This document shows, one piece after another, positions 12,260 through 24,765 of a stretch of DNA of 64,000 nt (the first letter of the stretch is position 1; each line of letters begins with the position of its first letter). Where the stretch lies: positions 1 to 64,000 of the forward strand of contig NZ_VRUU01000017.1 in the NCBI RefSeq assembly GCF_008039875.1, given 5' to 3'. The notes beneath the pieces were generated by a model. It did not search any database, was not told the origin of the DNA, and worked only from the letters and a program-made list of their open reading frames with translations. Origin of the DNA: Methylobacterium sp. WL119 (GTDB lineage Bacteria > Pseudomonadota > Alphaproteobacteria > Rhizobiales > Beijerinckiaceae). The position numbers and the translations under genes were made by a program.

Positions 12260-12697
12260 TCAGCCCGGCGGGATGCGGCCGACCGAGCAGAGGGTGCGGA
12301 TCGAGCCGGTGCTGTCGGTGTAGCAGCTCGCCGACCAGCCGTTCTGCTGGACAAACGACTTGCGCCGCTCCGAGAGCGCGGTGGCATGTGCCGTGGCGAT
12401 GATGGCCTGGACCGCGCCGGCCGACTCGCCGACGAGCAGCTCGGAGGCGATCGACAGGTCGCGGAAGAAGGCGGCCGACGGCGTCGTCTCGCCGGAGCTC
12501 GCCTGGACGATCGGCTCGGCCCGGCAGGTCAGGTCGAGCTTGATCGCGCCGGGCACCCGGATGTCGATGCTGGGGCCGGCGCGGCGCCCGACCTTGCCGC
12601 CTGTGGCGGCGGCGATCCTCAGGGCGAGGCCGTCGCATTCGTCGGCGCGGGCAGCGGCGGGGATCAGCAGGAGGCAGGCGAGGGCGAAGCGAAGCAT
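12260..12697 (-). CDS. Secreted hypothetical protein
   Basis: 145 residues with a clean signal peptide (MLRFALACLLLIPAAARA, likely cleavage after ARA). The mature protein has three cysteines and a central helical part. It carries the repeated motif of a conserved periplasmic hypothetical (DECDGLALRIAAATGGKVG, then DIRVPGAIKLDLTC). It lies 53 bp downstream of dnaE2 on the same strand but is not a usual member of that cassette. Function unknown. Confidence 0.7.
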   Translation of the reverse strand: MLRFALACLLLIPAAARADECDGLALRIAAATGGKVGRRAGPSIDIRVPGAIKLDLTCRAEPIVQASSGETTPSAAFFRDLSIASELLVGESAGAVQAIIATAHATALSERRKSFVQQNGWSASCYTDSTGSIRTLCSVGRIPPG

Positions 12698-12750
12698 GGC
12701 CGCACCATACGCGCAGCCGGTCGGCTGTCGAGGCTCGGCGCGCGGCGCCC

Positions 12751-16070
<3,320 letters not shown>

Positions 16071-16074
<4 letters not shown>

Positions 16075-17642
16075 GCGAACAGCCCGTGCACGAACCAGGC
16101 GGCCGGCCGGTCGGCCAGGTTCGGGCCGTCGCGGTAGAGCCAGAGCCGGCGGCCGGATTCGCACTCGACGACGTAGTAGTCGCGCGGGACGCCGGCCTCG
16201 CGCCACCATTCGGGCTCGATCCGTTCCGGCCCTTCCGAATGCGCGATCCGATGGAGGCGGGACCGCCAGCGGAAACGGCGCGGCGGCCCCTCCGGCACCA
16301 GGGCGATCACGTCCTCGGCCGCCTCGCCGCGGTCGAACAGCACCAGCGGCCGGGGACCGATGCCGGCATCGGGATCGGGCCAGTGCAGGACGACGCGCTC
16401 GATGCGCCAAGGTTCGGTGCGCCAAGGTTCGGTGTGCCAAGGGGCGATGCGGTCGGCGCGCTCGGGCACGTGGCTCGCACGGGGGCTCAGGCGGATCACG
16501 GGTCGGCCGAAGCGCTGGCGCAGGGCGTCGGCGAGGCCGGCGGTCCGGTCGTCCTGAGGGGCGGGGCCGGTGGCGAGGGTAGCTTGCCGGCCGGGCATCG
16601 GGCCGGTGGCGGACACGTCCAGGCGGACCGTCTCGAAGCCGAAGCCCGCATCCAGGCCAGAGCCGAGCCGTTCGAGCCGAAGCTGCAGCAGGCGCGCGAC
16701 GTGGTCGGGGCTGCGGCTCGGCTCGGACAGGCCGAGGTCGAGGGCGCGCACCACGTCGTCGACCCGGTGCAGCGACAGGCGAAAGCCGCGGGCGCCGAGC
16801 CCGTCCGCCTCCAGGCGCGGCGCGATCTCGGCCATCAGCCGCCGCACCGTGGCGACGATGATCTCCTGGCTGCCGATCGGATCGAGGAAGCCGCGGGCGG
16901 CGCCGTAGCGCACGGGCTCCGTGACCGGGACGAGCGGCTCCGGCCGGCACCCGGCCGCCTGGTCGAGGCGAACGAGGAGCGCCGCGCCGAAGCGGCGGGC
17001 CAGCGGCGGGCGCGGCGCGTCGAGGACGGCGCCGATCCTGCGCAGGCCGAGCCGCTTCAGGGCGACGGCGACGGCTGGCTCGCAGCGCAGGGCCTCGACG
17101 GGGAGGGGCCTCAGGGCCTGCTCGGTCCTCTCCGATGGGACGCACATGGTCTCGCCGCGCCCGTATCGCGCGAGGGCGAAGGCCGCGCCGGGCGTGTCGG
17201 CGAGCGCGATCCGTGCCGGGATCCCGGATCGCGCGAGGCGCGCGGCGAGGTCCGCGACCAGATCGGCTTCGCCGCCCAGGAGGTGGGCCGCCCCCGTGAC
17301 GTCGAGGTACAGGCCGTCGCAGGCCTCGGCCGGGCCGAAGGGGACGACGCACGGCGTGTAGCGCTGCGCCCAGAGGCAGAGCCTGGCGAACGCCGCTGCG
17401 TCGGCGGCCGGATCGGCTGGGTGGACGTGGAGCGGGGTCGAGATCCGCGCCCGCACGCGGCCCAGCGGCTCGCCGCGTCGCAGGCCGAGGGCGGCTGCGG
17501 CGGGGTTCACGGCGGTGAGCCGCAGGCCGCCGGCCCCGGCGGCGGCGATCACCAGGGGGACGCCGTCATCCGGCGCGGCTCCCGCGCGCATCAGGCGCGC
17601 GACGGGCCACTCCGTCAGGCAGATCGAAACGATGCGCGGCAT
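16071..17642 (-). CDS. imuB: ImuB, Y-family polymerase-like mutagenesis factor
   Basis: 523 residues from ATG 17642 ([17 protein letters not shown]), the standard ImuB beginning. It has the Y-family fold (palm/finger, helix-hairpin-helix region [25 protein letters not shown]). The position of the palm catalytic acidic pair appears lost, as in other ImuB proteins, which act as a scaffold bridging DnaE2 and the beta clamp rather than as a polymerase. The 5' end overlaps the imuA 3' end by 77 bp, and the 3' end overlaps dnaE2 by 4 bp. Confidence 0.92.
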
Positions 17643-18342
17643 GATCCCACTCCAGGAGCCAGTCGCCCGGCCGGCCATTGCGGCAGCGGTCGAGCCGTGC
17701 GCGCCAACGGGGACGCAGGGTGCAGCCGAACCGGTCGCGCGCCGCGCCGCCGGCCGCGATCCGCCAGCGCGTCGCCGCGCCGTTCGGCAAGTCGGCCCGG
17801 CCGGGCCGCAGGATGAGGAGAAGGGGCGGCGCGGTGCCGAAGGATCCGGCGGCCAGCTGCAGGCGCCGGCCCGGCTTCAGCGGAAGCCCATCCGCGACGA
17901 GCCCGGCCACCGCCGCGAGGTGCCCGGCGCGCAGCGTCTCCTCGAGGGCTCCAAACACGGAAGCGTCGGCCTCGGCCTCCAGCAGCAGCAGGCGCCCCGG
18001 ATCGAGCCCGAGCCCGGTGAGGCCGTGGCCGTAGGGGATGGGATGGCCGGGGGCGACGACGAGGAGGGCGTCGCCCGCCGCCCGCGCGAGATGGCGGGCG
18101 ACCAGGGCCAGCACGAAGCCGAGGGCCGAGGCTTCGTCGCCCGCGCCCTCGGGGGCGACCTCGTGCAGGAGGCCGAGGCCGAGGCCTCCGCCTGGAAGTC
18201 GGGCGTCGAGGTCGACGACGCCCAACGGCAGCACGCCGCCCGCGCCGGGGCGCCGCTCCGCGTCGAGGCGGGCCCGCAATTCCGCGAGCCGTTCCGCCGT
18301 GGACGGTCCCTGCTCATCCGGCTCGTCACGCGACCGCTCCAT
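17566..18342 (-). CDS. imuA: ImuA, RecA-like SOS mutagenesis protein
   Basis: 258 residues from ATG 18342 (MERSRDEPDEQGPSTAERLAELRARL). The fold is RecA/SulA-like: a leading helix, GGVLPLGVVDLDARLPGGGLGLGLLHEV, a helix ending GDALLVVAPG, and a core strand LLLLEAEADASVFGALEETLRAG. The longer upstream reading runs through the promoter and is rejected. A LexA box lies about 32 bp upstream, so the imuA-imuB-dnaE2 operon should be induced by DNA damage. Confidence 0.9.
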   Translation of the reverse strand: MERSRDEPDEQGPSTAERLAELRARLDAERRPGAGGVLPLGVVDLDARLPGGGLGLGLLHEVAPEGAGDEASALGFVLALVARHLARAAGDALLVVAPGHPIPYGHGLTGLGLDPGRLLLLEAEADASVFGALEETLRAGHLAAVAGLVADGLPLKPGRRLQLAAGSFGTAPPLLLILRPGRADLPNGAATRWRIAAGGAARDRFGCTLRPRWRARLDRCRNGRPGDWLLEWDHAAHRFDLPDGVARRAPDARGSRAG

Positions 18343-18373
18343 CCCGTCCCAGCTCCGACATGACGTCAGATAA

Positions 18374-18388
18374 GAACAAAACAAGAAC
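18374..18388 (-). promoter_or_regulatory. Alphaproteobacterial LexA (SOS) box
   Basis: On the minus strand the sequence reads GTTC-TTGTTTT-GTTC, an exact match to the GTTC-N7-GTTC operator of alphaproteobacterial LexA. It lies 32 bp before the imuA start codon, a position from which LexA would block the promoter. The site is AT-rich inside a very GC-rich background. Confidence 0.9.
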
Positions 18389-18562
18389 ACTTTCAAACGG
18401 TTTCGCACCGCCCGAAAATAGTCCCACCGGGGCAGCAGCTTGGCCTGTGGACGGGTGTGGAAGGGTGTGGATCGGCTCCATTTGGAGGCGGCCATGGCCA
18501 GGGTTGACCCCGGTGGCAGCCGGGCGGCAATGTCCCGCCGCCGCGCGATCCGGCGGCGGGGA

Positions 18563-19426
18563 ATGTCCGACATGATCCTTCATCGCGCGCGCTTCGCCAC
18601 GCTGATCGCCGGATGCCTGGTCCTCGCCGGCCGCGCGCAGGCCCAGCAGCCGGCAGCGCCGGGACTCGATGCGCCCGCCGCGTCCGCACCGGCCCGCCAG
18701 CGTGCGCGTCGGCCTCAAGCGCCCTCCCAGCCGATCATGGTCTACGACGCCCGCATTGAGGCCGGCGACCTGCGGATCTCAGGTTCGGTGCGCAAGGGCG
18801 GCGCCGTCGTGGTGATGGACGAGGACGTGTCGGTGATGGCCGATTCCCGCGGCCGCTTCCTGTTCCGTCTGCCCTACCGACCGGGCAGCTGCGTCGTGTC
18901 GCTGAAGAGCAACGAGGACGAGCGCGAGTCCGTGATCGCCAACTGCGCCCCCGAGGGACAGGCCGGCGCCAAGGGCGAGACCGGGGTGCGCGGCGAGCCC
19001 GGCCCGCAGGGCGTGGCGGGGCTTCCTGGCCCGGCCGGACCGGCGGGCGAGGCCGGCCCGAAGGGCGAGACGGGTCCCAGAGGCGAGATGGGTCCTAAGG
19101 GCGAGACGGGTCCGAAAGGGGAGGCGGGCCCCAGAGGCGCGGCCGGCCCCCAGGGAGATGCGGGACAGAAGGGGGAGGCCGGCCCGGCGGGACCTGCCGC
19201 CGCCGCGCTCCCTGCCGCGGCCCCAGCAACGCCGTTCCGGGCGGTACGGAGCGAGACCTGCCCGGCCACCGGCTGCGAGATCGCCTGCGCGGGCGGCGAG
19301 GTCTTCGTCTCGGCCTACTGCCTCAAGGCCGGCACCCCGGTCTTCTCGCAAGGCACCGACGGGACGGCAACCGCTTCCTGCCCGTCGGAAGCCGCCGGCA
19401 TGGTCGGGTTCTGCGCGCGGATGTGA
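18563..19426 (+). CDS. Secreted collagen-like protein
   Basis: 287 residues with a signal peptide ([28 protein letters not shown]). A Pro/Ala linker is followed by a small beta domain (about 55-130, with a [20 protein letters not shown] strand pattern). Then come 27 perfect Gly-X-Y triplets (about 132-212) rich in [11 protein letters not shown]. The cysteine-rich C-terminal domain (six Cys: [27 protein letters not shown]) could trimerise or cap the helix. It is divergent from the SOS operon. Prokaryotic collagen-like proteins act in adhesion, biofilm or spore coats; the role here is unknown. The start was chosen at the ATG after GGCGGGGA; three upstream in-frame ATGs exist. Confidence 0.85.
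   Translation: MSDMILHRARFATLIAGCLVLAGRAQAQQPAAPGLDAPAASAPARQRARRPQAPSQPIMVYDARIEAGDLRISGSVRKGGAVVVMDEDVSVMADSRGRFLFRLPYRPGSCVVSLKSNEDERESVIANCAPEGQAGAKGETGVRGEPGPQGVAGLPGPAGPAGEAGPKGETGPRGEMGPKGETGPKGEAGPRGAAGPQGDAGQKGEAGPAGPAAAALPAAAPATPFRAVRSETCPATGCEIACAGGEVFVSAYCLKAGTPVFSQGTDGTATASCPSEAAGMVGFCARM
18956..19198 (+). repeat. Collagen Gly-X-Y repeat tract
   Basis: 27 consecutive GGN-led codon triplets, with recurring 9-bp and 18-bp units such as those encoding GPKGET and [12 protein letters not shown]. The near-identical DNA units make the tract prone to length change by slippage or recombination. Confidence 0.85.
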
Positions 19427-19467
19427 CGGTCGCGTCACCGGATCGATCGCGCGAGGCACGGCACGCT

Positions 19468-19487
19468 CCCTCTCCCGTGGGAGAGGG
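19468..19487. repeat. Palindromic GAGAGGG element
   Basis: CCCTCTCCCGTGGGAGAGGG is a perfect inverted repeat (8-bp arms CCCTCTCC.../...GGAGAGGG with a short loop), followed by TTGGGGTGAGGGG. This composite is a common dispersed extragenic element in GC-rich Proteobacteria. Between two convergent genes it may also act as a terminator. Confidence 0.5.
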
Positions 19488-19613
19488 TTGGGGTGAGGGG
19501 CGTGACTCCTCCGCAAAGCTCACGCCCCTCAACCTGTCCTTCTCCTTATGGGAGATGGGACCCGCGCTTCGAACCGGCCGGTCGGTCGCGCAGGGGATGA
19601 AGTAATTCCAGCC

Positions 19614-20297
19614 TCAGCCGCGGCCGGAACGTACTGCGAGCCAGATCACGTGGCGGGCGCCGCCCTTTCGGCCGTTGGCACGGGTGGCGACCTCCTCGAC
19701 GCTCAAGCCCGCATCGTGCAGGCGGCGGCCGAAGCTGCGGTCAGGCCCCGCGGACCAGACCGCGAGGACCCCGCCCGGACGCAGGGCGGCATGGGCGGCG
19801 CCGAGGCCGGCCGGATCGTAGAGCCGGTCGTTGGAGGCCCGCGTCAGGCCGTCCGGCCCGTTGTCGACGTCGAGCAGGATCGCGTCCCAGGCGGCCGGCC
19901 GCTCGCCGATCGCGCGCGCCACGTCCACCTCGCGCAAGGTTACGCGGGGATCGTCGAGAATGCCGGCGAACACGTCGGCGAGGGGGCCGCGCGCCCAGGC
20001 GGCCACAGCGGGCACGAGCTCGGCCACCGTCACCGCCGCCCCGGGAGGCAGCGCACCGAGCGCGGCGCGCAGGGTGAAGCCCATGCCGAGCCCGCCGATC
20101 AGCACGTGCGGCGCCCTGCGCGATGCGATCCTGCCGCAGGCCAGGGTCGCCAGCGCCTCCTCCGAGCCGCTGAGCCGGCTGTTCATCAGCTCGTTCTGGC
20201 CGAGCATGATCGCGTACTCGGTGCCCCGCCGCCGCAGCCGCAGGGTGCCGCCGTCGCCGGGGATCGAAGCGGTGTCGAGGTTCTCCCAGGGGATCAT
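19614..20297 (-). CDS. Spermidine synthase-like methyltransferase-fold protein
   Basis: 227 residues from ATG 20297, which overlaps the upstream gene's stop by 4 bp (ATGA). The Rossmann core is visible: HVLIGGLGMGFTLRAAL (motif I), VTVAELVPAV, and WDAILLDVDNGPDGL (a conserved Asp-Asn-Gly). This resembles spermidine synthase-like SAM-fold proteins that lack the polyamine-specific N-terminal domain. Substrate unknown. It forms a two-gene unit with the BaiN-like flavoprotein. Confidence 0.75.
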   Translation of the reverse strand: MIPWENLDTASIPGDGGTLRLRRRGTEYAIMLGQNELMNSRLSGSEEALATLACGRIASRRAPHVLIGGLGMGFTLRAALGALPPGAAVTVAELVPAVAAWARGPLADVFAGILDDPRVTLREVDVARAIGERPAAWDAILLDVDNGPDGLTRASNDRLYDPAGLGAAHAALRPGGVLAVWSAGPDRSFGRRLHDAGLSVEEVATRANGRKGGARHVIWLAVRSGRG

Positions 20298-21586
20298 GCG
20301 GCGCTCACGTCCTCTCGTCCGGCAAGCCACGCCGCCATCCCGGCCGCCGCCGCCCGACCGCTGCTGATCGCGCCCTGGAGCAGGTAGCCGCCGGTGGGCG
20401 CCTCCCAGTCGAGCATCTCGCCGGCCACGAACAGGCCTGGCCGCTTCCGAACCATGAAGCCCGCGTCGAGCCCGTCGAAGCCGACACCGCCGGCGGTGGA
20501 GATCGCACGCTCGATCGGCGCCATCGCGTGCAGGCGCAACGGTGCGGCCTTGATCAGCCCGGCGAGCGCATCCGGGTCGGCCGGCAGCGCGACGCCCGCA
20601 GCCTCGCGCAGCACCCCCGCCGCCACCGGCGACAGGCCGGCCCCCTTGCGCAGGCGCGTCGCCATCGATTCGCCGGGCCGCGGGTCGGACAGCCGGTCAG
20701 CGAGGGCGCTCGCGCTGAGGTCGGGACGCAGGTCGAGCACCAAGCGCGCGGCGCCCTTGCTTCCCGCGTCCTTCCCGTTCCTGTCCTGGCGCTCGATCAT
20801 CGCGCGAAGGGCCCGCGACACCGCGTAGATCGCACCGCCCTCGATGCCGTCGGCGGTGATCAGCGCCTCCCCCCGCACGATCACGCCGTCGGCGGTCAAC
20901 CCGATCCGCTTCAGGGGCTGCCCGGCGAAGCGCTCGCGGAAATGGTCCGACCATGCCACCGCGAAGCCCGCATTGGCCGGGCGCAGGGGCGCGACGGCGA
21001 CGCCGAGATTCGCCAGCATCGTCACCCAGGCTCCGTCCGAGCCGAGGCGGGGCCAGCTCGCGCCGCCGAGCGCCAGCAGCACCGCCTTCGGCCTCGTCCA
21101 GCTCTTCCCGTCCGGCGTCTCGAACACCAGCGTGCCGTCCTCGACGGCCACGAGCCGGTGCCGGGTGCGGATGCCGACGCCCGCGCCCTCGAGGCGGCGC
21201 AGCCAGGCCCGCAGAAGGGGCGAGGCCTTGAACGCCTTCGGGAACACCCGCCCGCTCGATCCGACGAAGGTCGGCTCCCCCAAGCCATCGCACCAGGCCC
21301 GCAACGCATCCGGCGGGAACGCCGCGATCGCCCCGGCCAGGCTGCCGGACGGGTGGTAGCGCCGCAGGAAGTCCGGGACGGGCTCGCTGTGGGTCAGGTT
21401 CAGGCCCCCGCGGCCGGCGAGCAGGAATTTCCGGCCGACCGACGGCATCCGGTCGTAGATCGCGACCCGGTGCCCGGCCGCGGCCAGCACCTCGGCCGCC
21501 GCCAGCCCGGCGGGGCCGCCGCCGACGACCGCGACCTCGTTCCGGGAGGCGTCGTCCTGCGCCACGTCGTCGTCTCGCATGTCCAT
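20294..21586 (-). CDS. BaiN/HI0933-like FAD-dependent oxidoreductase
   Basis: 430 residues from ATG 21586 (MDMRDDD); an ATG at 21634 would add 16 residues. The dinucleotide-binding VAVVGGGPAGLAAAEVLAAAGHRVAIYDR is followed by SVGRKFLLAGRGGLNLTHSEP, the signature of the HI0933/YhiN family. The C-terminus has GFMVRKRPGLFVAGEMLDWEAPTGGYLLQGAISSGRAA, the FAD-closing motif. Such flavoproteins are of unclear physiological role; one member (BaiN) acts in bile acid metabolism. It is translationally coupled to the methyltransferase-fold gene. Confidence 0.85.
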   Translation of the reverse strand: MDMRDDDVAQDDASRNEVAVVGGGPAGLAAAEVLAAAGHRVAIYDRMPSVGRKFLLAGRGGLNLTHSEPVPDFLRRYHPSGSLAGAIAAFPPDALRAWCDGLGEPTFVGSSGRVFPKAFKASPLLRAWLRRLEGAGVGIRTRHRLVAVEDGTLVFETPDGKSWTRPKAVLLALGGASWPRLGSDGAWVTMLANLGVAVAPLRPANAGFAVAWSDHFRERFAGQPLKRIGLTADGVIVRGEALITADGIEGGAIYAVSRALRAMIERQDRNGKDAGSKGAARLVLDLRPDLSASALADRLSDPRPGESMATRLRKGAGLSPVAAGVLREAAGVALPADPDALAGLIKAAPLRLHAMAPIERAISTAGGVGFDGLDAGFMVRKRPGLFVAGEMLDWEAPTGGYLLQGAISSGRAAAAGMAAWLAGREDVSAA

Positions 21587-21792
21587 CGCAGCGGAAGGCG
21601 TCCGATCGTCCCCGCTGTCAAGGCATGCCTGCATGGACCGGCATCGCTCGAGCCCGCCCTTGATTCGCCGCGTTCGGGTCTTTAACTGCCGCTCATCGGC
21701 TGCGGGCCCCTCTGGCGGGATGCTCTCTCAAGATGCTTCCGTGATGTCGGAGCCGATGCTTTCCTTGCAAAAGAAGCATCACGGTCCCGCTC

Positions 21793-22809
21793 ATGGTCGA
21801 TTTCATGTACGTCGAGTGGCTCGGCAAGCCGATCTGGATGTGGCTCGGGTTCCACGCCCTTGTCGCCGCCCTGCTCGCCTTCGATCTCGGCCTGCTCCAT
21901 CGCGACAAGGAGCACGAGATCGGCGTCAAGGAGAGCCTTCTCCTCACCGCCTTCTACTTCAGCCTCGGCCTCGCCTTCGGCGGCTGGATCTGGTGGTACC
22001 TTGGCGCGCAGCCCGCCCAGGAATACGTCACCGGGCTCGTGGTCGAGAAGTCGCTGTCGATGGACAACGTCTTCGTCATCGCGGTCATCCTGTCGGCGCT
22101 CGGCATCCCGCTCGCCGCCCAGCACAGGGTGCTGGTCTGGGGCATCCTCGCCGCGGTGCTGCTGCGCGGACTGATGATCGGGCTCGGCGCCGCCCTGGTG
22201 CATCAGGCCGCCTGGGTGCTGTCGCTGTTTGCCGCCTTCCTGATCTATGCCGGCCTGAAGATGCTGTTCTCCAAGGAGGAGGACGGCGGCGACTTCCAGG
22301 ATCACGCCGCCGTGCGGTGGCTCAGGGCGAAGCTGCGGATCACGCCCGAGCTTCACGGCCAGCATTTCCTGGTGCGGAAGACCGATGCCAGGACCGGCAA
22401 GACCGCCCTGTGGCTCACTCCGTTGGCGCTCGCCCTGGTGCTTGTGAACGGCGCCGACGTGATCTTCGCGGTCGACAGCGTGCCGGCGATCTTCGCGATC
22501 ACGACCGATACCTTCGTGGTCTACACCTCCAACATCTTCGCGATCCTCGGGCTTCGCGCGCTCTACTTCGCGCTGGCAGCAATGGTCGATCGCTTCGCCT
22601 ACCTCAAGACGGCGCTCGCCTTCATCTTGATCTTCATCGGCACGAAGATCGTCGTCGCCGACACCTTCGGCCTCGTACACGTGCCGCCGTGGGTGTCGCT
22701 GGCGGTGACCGTGGTGCTGCTGACGATCGGCATCCTCTACAGCCTGTGGCGCACCCGGGGCGAGGCGCATGCGGATGCGCGCGAAGCCGAGCTGCACGGT
22801 CGGGCCTGA
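21793..22809 (+). CDS. TerC/Alx-family integral membrane protein
   Basis: 338 residues with about nine membrane helices. Family signatures are SLSMDNVFVIAVI (acidic membrane residue in a helix) and NGADVIFAVDSVPAIFAITTDTFVVYTSNIFAILGLRALYF. Alx/TerC proteins of this type export manganese or act in metal loading of exported proteins. The Mn2+-sensing yybP-ykoY riboswitch that precedes E. coli alx was looked for in the 157-bp leader and not seen. The reading frame starts with ATG at 21793; a second ATG lies four codons on. Confidence 0.88.
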   Translation: MVDFMYVEWLGKPIWMWLGFHALVAALLAFDLGLLHRDKEHEIGVKESLLLTAFYFSLGLAFGGWIWWYLGAQPAQEYVTGLVVEKSLSMDNVFVIAVILSALGIPLAAQHRVLVWGILAAVLLRGLMIGLGAALVHQAAWVLSLFAAFLIYAGLKMLFSKEEDGGDFQDHAAVRWLRAKLRITPELHGQHFLVRKTDARTGKTALWLTPLALALVLVNGADVIFAVDSVPAIFAITTDTFVVYTSNIFAILGLRALYFALAAMVDRFAYLKTALAFILIFIGTKIVVADTFGLVHVPPWVSLAVTVVLLTIGILYSLWRTRGEAHADAREAELHGRA

Positions 22810-22818
22810 GCCGGAGGG

Positions 22819-23106
22819 TCAGCCGCCCCGGTGGTAGACGCCGCTGAAGCTGACGTTCATGCCGCCGCAAGCCCTGTCGCGGCAGGCGGGCGCGAGGCTC
22901 GAGCAGGTGGGGTCCGCATCATCCGACCCGAGGAATTGCACGTGCCCCTCCGCCACGACCCGTGCGACTTGGAGCGGCCGGCCGAGATCCGGCAGGTCCG
23001 GACGGGTCGCGGCGGGCGCAGCCGAATTCATCGACGCCCTCCCGCCCGCATTCTGGGCCGAGGCCGGGGCGGCGAGGGCGGCCAGCAACGCGAGTCCGGC
23101 CGACAT
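22819..23106 (-). CDS. Small secreted cysteine-containing protein
   Basis: 95 residues with a signal peptide (MSAGLALLAALAAPASAQ). The mature part has an Ala/Pro linker, then VARVVAEGHVQFLGSDDADPTCSSLAPACRDRACGGMNVSFSGVYHRGG with three cysteines. It is convergent with terC (9 bp between stops) and downstream of the amidase/djlA pair. Function unknown. Confidence 0.6.
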   Translation of the reverse strand: MSAGLALLAALAAPASAQNAGGRASMNSAAPAATRPDLPDLGRPLQVARVVAEGHVQFLGSDDADPTCSSLAPACRDRACGGMNVSFSGVYHRGG

Positions 23107-23146
23107 GGGAGGGAGGCGATCCGGCGATCGCGCCCTGACGGCCGCC

Positions 23147-23893
23147 TCAGCTTGGCCGCGACGCGATCAGGTCGCGCAGGGTGGTGATGGTGGAGGCGTC
23201 GGCGATGCCGTCGACCCGCGCCTGACGGAAATGGCGCTGGAACGCGGTGACGACGTCCCGCATGTGGCGATCGAATGTGCCCGTCAGAGGCTGCTCGTAG
23301 CCGTAAAGCGCGAGCATCGCCTGCAGCGCCTCGATCGGCTGCCCGGAATCGCCCTCGGCGAAGAAGCGCCCGTCGCGCAGCGGCACTTCCGGCACGTGAT
23401 GGCCGACGCCGTCCGCCGCGAGCCGGCCCCAAGGGAAAGTCTCGCCCGGATCCTCCTTGCGGCCGGGCGCGATGTCGGAATGCGCCAGCACCCGGTCGGC
23501 CGGGATCGCCCAGCGCGAGACGAGGTCGCGCGCGAGCGCTGTCACGGCGGCGATCTGCGCCTCCGGGTAGGGCGGCAGGCCGCCGGCATGGCCGGGATGG
23601 ACGATCTCGATGCCGAGCGAGCGGGAGTTCACGTCGCGCTCGCCGCGCCAGGACGCCCGCCCCGCATGCCAGGCCCGGCGGCTCTCCGGCACCATCTGCC
23701 AGATCGCGCCGTCCTCCAGCACGACGTAATGGGCCGAGACCTCGGCGATCGGGTCGGCGAGCCGCTGCATAGCGGCGGCCGCGCTCGTCATGCCGGTGTA
23801 GTGCAGGATCAGCATGTCCGGCCGCGGGCCGAGGCGCTCGCCGTGGTTCGGCGAGGGCTGGATGCGGGTGGCGAGCGGGCTGTCCGGTGTCAT
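23147..23893 (-). CDS. N-acetylmuramoyl-L-alanine amidase with peptidoglycan-binding domain (AmiD-like)
   Basis: 248 residues. An Amidase_2 domain (about 20-160) shows the zinc ligands in LILHYTGM and in HSDIAPGRKEDPG, plus HAGRASW and NSRSLGIEIVHPGH. It is followed by a PG_binding_1 domain (about 185-245, ALQAMLALYGYEQPLTGTFD...VVTAFQRHFR). There is no signal peptide, which fits either a cytosolic recycling role (AmpD-like) or an unusual export. The ATG overlaps the djlA stop (ATGA), so the two are coupled. Confidence 0.88.
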   Translation of the reverse strand: MTPDSPLATRIQPSPNHGERLGPRPDMLILHYTGMTSAAAAMQRLADPIAEVSAHYVVLEDGAIWQMVPESRRAWHAGRASWRGERDVNSRSLGIEIVHPGHAGGLPPYPEAQIAAVTALARDLVSRWAIPADRVLAHSDIAPGRKEDPGETFPWGRLAADGVGHHVPEVPLRDGRFFAEGDSGQPIEALQAMLALYGYEQPLTGTFDRHMRDVVTAFQRHFRQARVDGIADASTITTLRDLIASRPS

Positions 23894-24633
23894 GGCGAAC
23901 CGCCCTCCACCGCGGCGGCGCCGTCCGCGAGGATCCGGTCGTGGGCCGCGTTGATCGCGGCGAGGCGCTTGGTGGCGATCGCCACCGCCTCGGGCGGCAG
24001 GCCGCGGGCGATGGCGCGGTCGGGGTGGTTCTCGGCGACGAGCTGGCGGTGGCGCGCCTTCACCGCAGCCGGGTCGGCGCCGTGCTCGAGCCCGAGGACG
24101 AGGTAGGGGTCGTCGGCCAGCCGCACGTGCCGGGCGGCGATGCGGCGGAACGCGGCGTCGTCGAACCCGAAGATCTCGGCCACCGCGCGGAGATAGGCCT
24201 CCTCCGCCTGATGGATCGCGCCGTCGGCGGTGGCGATGTGGAACAGGCCGTCGAGGACGTCCTCGAGCAGCGACGGCTCGTCGTGGAAGGCGTTGGCGAG
24301 CTGCCGCGCATAGGCCTCGTAGCCGTTGGTCGTCCGCTTCGCGAGGTCGAACAGCCGGGTGACGCGGGCGCGCTCCGCCTCGCCGACCTGCACGACCTTG
24401 CCGAAGGCCTCGACCTCGGACGGGGTCACCACCCCGTCGGACTTCGCCATCTTGGCGGCGAGCGCGACGAGGCCGGTGGTGAAGACCACGTCGCGCGGCA
24501 TCGGCCCGAACAGCGCACCCTCGCGGTCGACGAGGTAATGGCCCGCGAGGCCGCCGACGAGCCCGCCGAGCGGGCCGCCGATGGCGAGGCCGATCCCGGC
24601 GCCGCCGATCTTGCCCCAGATCCCCGAGCTCAT
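23890..24633 (-). CDS. DjlA-like membrane J-domain co-chaperone with TerB domain
   Basis: 247 residues: an N-terminal glycine-rich membrane hairpin (GGAGIGLAIGGPLGGLVGGLAGHYLVD), then a TerB/DjlA helical domain (about 50-165, KMAKSDGVVTPSEVEAF...IATADGAIHQAEEAYL). A C-terminal J domain carries the HPD motif (AENHPDRA) followed by the long helix IATKRLAAINAAHD. It should stimulate DnaK at the inner membrane. It is co-transcribed with the amidase. Confidence 0.9.
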   Translation of the reverse strand: MSSGIWGKIGGAGIGLAIGGPLGGLVGGLAGHYLVDREGALFGPMPRDVVFTTGLVALAAKMAKSDGVVTPSEVEAFGKVVQVGEAERARVTRLFDLAKRTTNGYEAYARQLANAFHDEPSLLEDVLDGLFHIATADGAIHQAEEAYLRAVAEIFGFDDAAFRRIAARHVRLADDPYLVLGLEHGADPAAVKARHRQLVAENHPDRAIARGLPPEAVAIATKRLAAINAAHDRILADGAAAVEGGSP

Positions 24634-24765
24634 CGGGACCCGGCGGGGATGTTTCGGAGATGCGGAACGGTCACCGGCAGGCCTCTATGCGGTGCCGCCG
24701 GGGACCCTGACGGGATCCGGCGACGACAAGCCGCCGGGGATACAGGCTCGACCGGAAACGCGGAA

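Noticed and set aside
21636-21792. yybP-ykoY manganese riboswitch before terC
   Set aside because: No matching conserved core sequences could be seen in the 157-bp leader.
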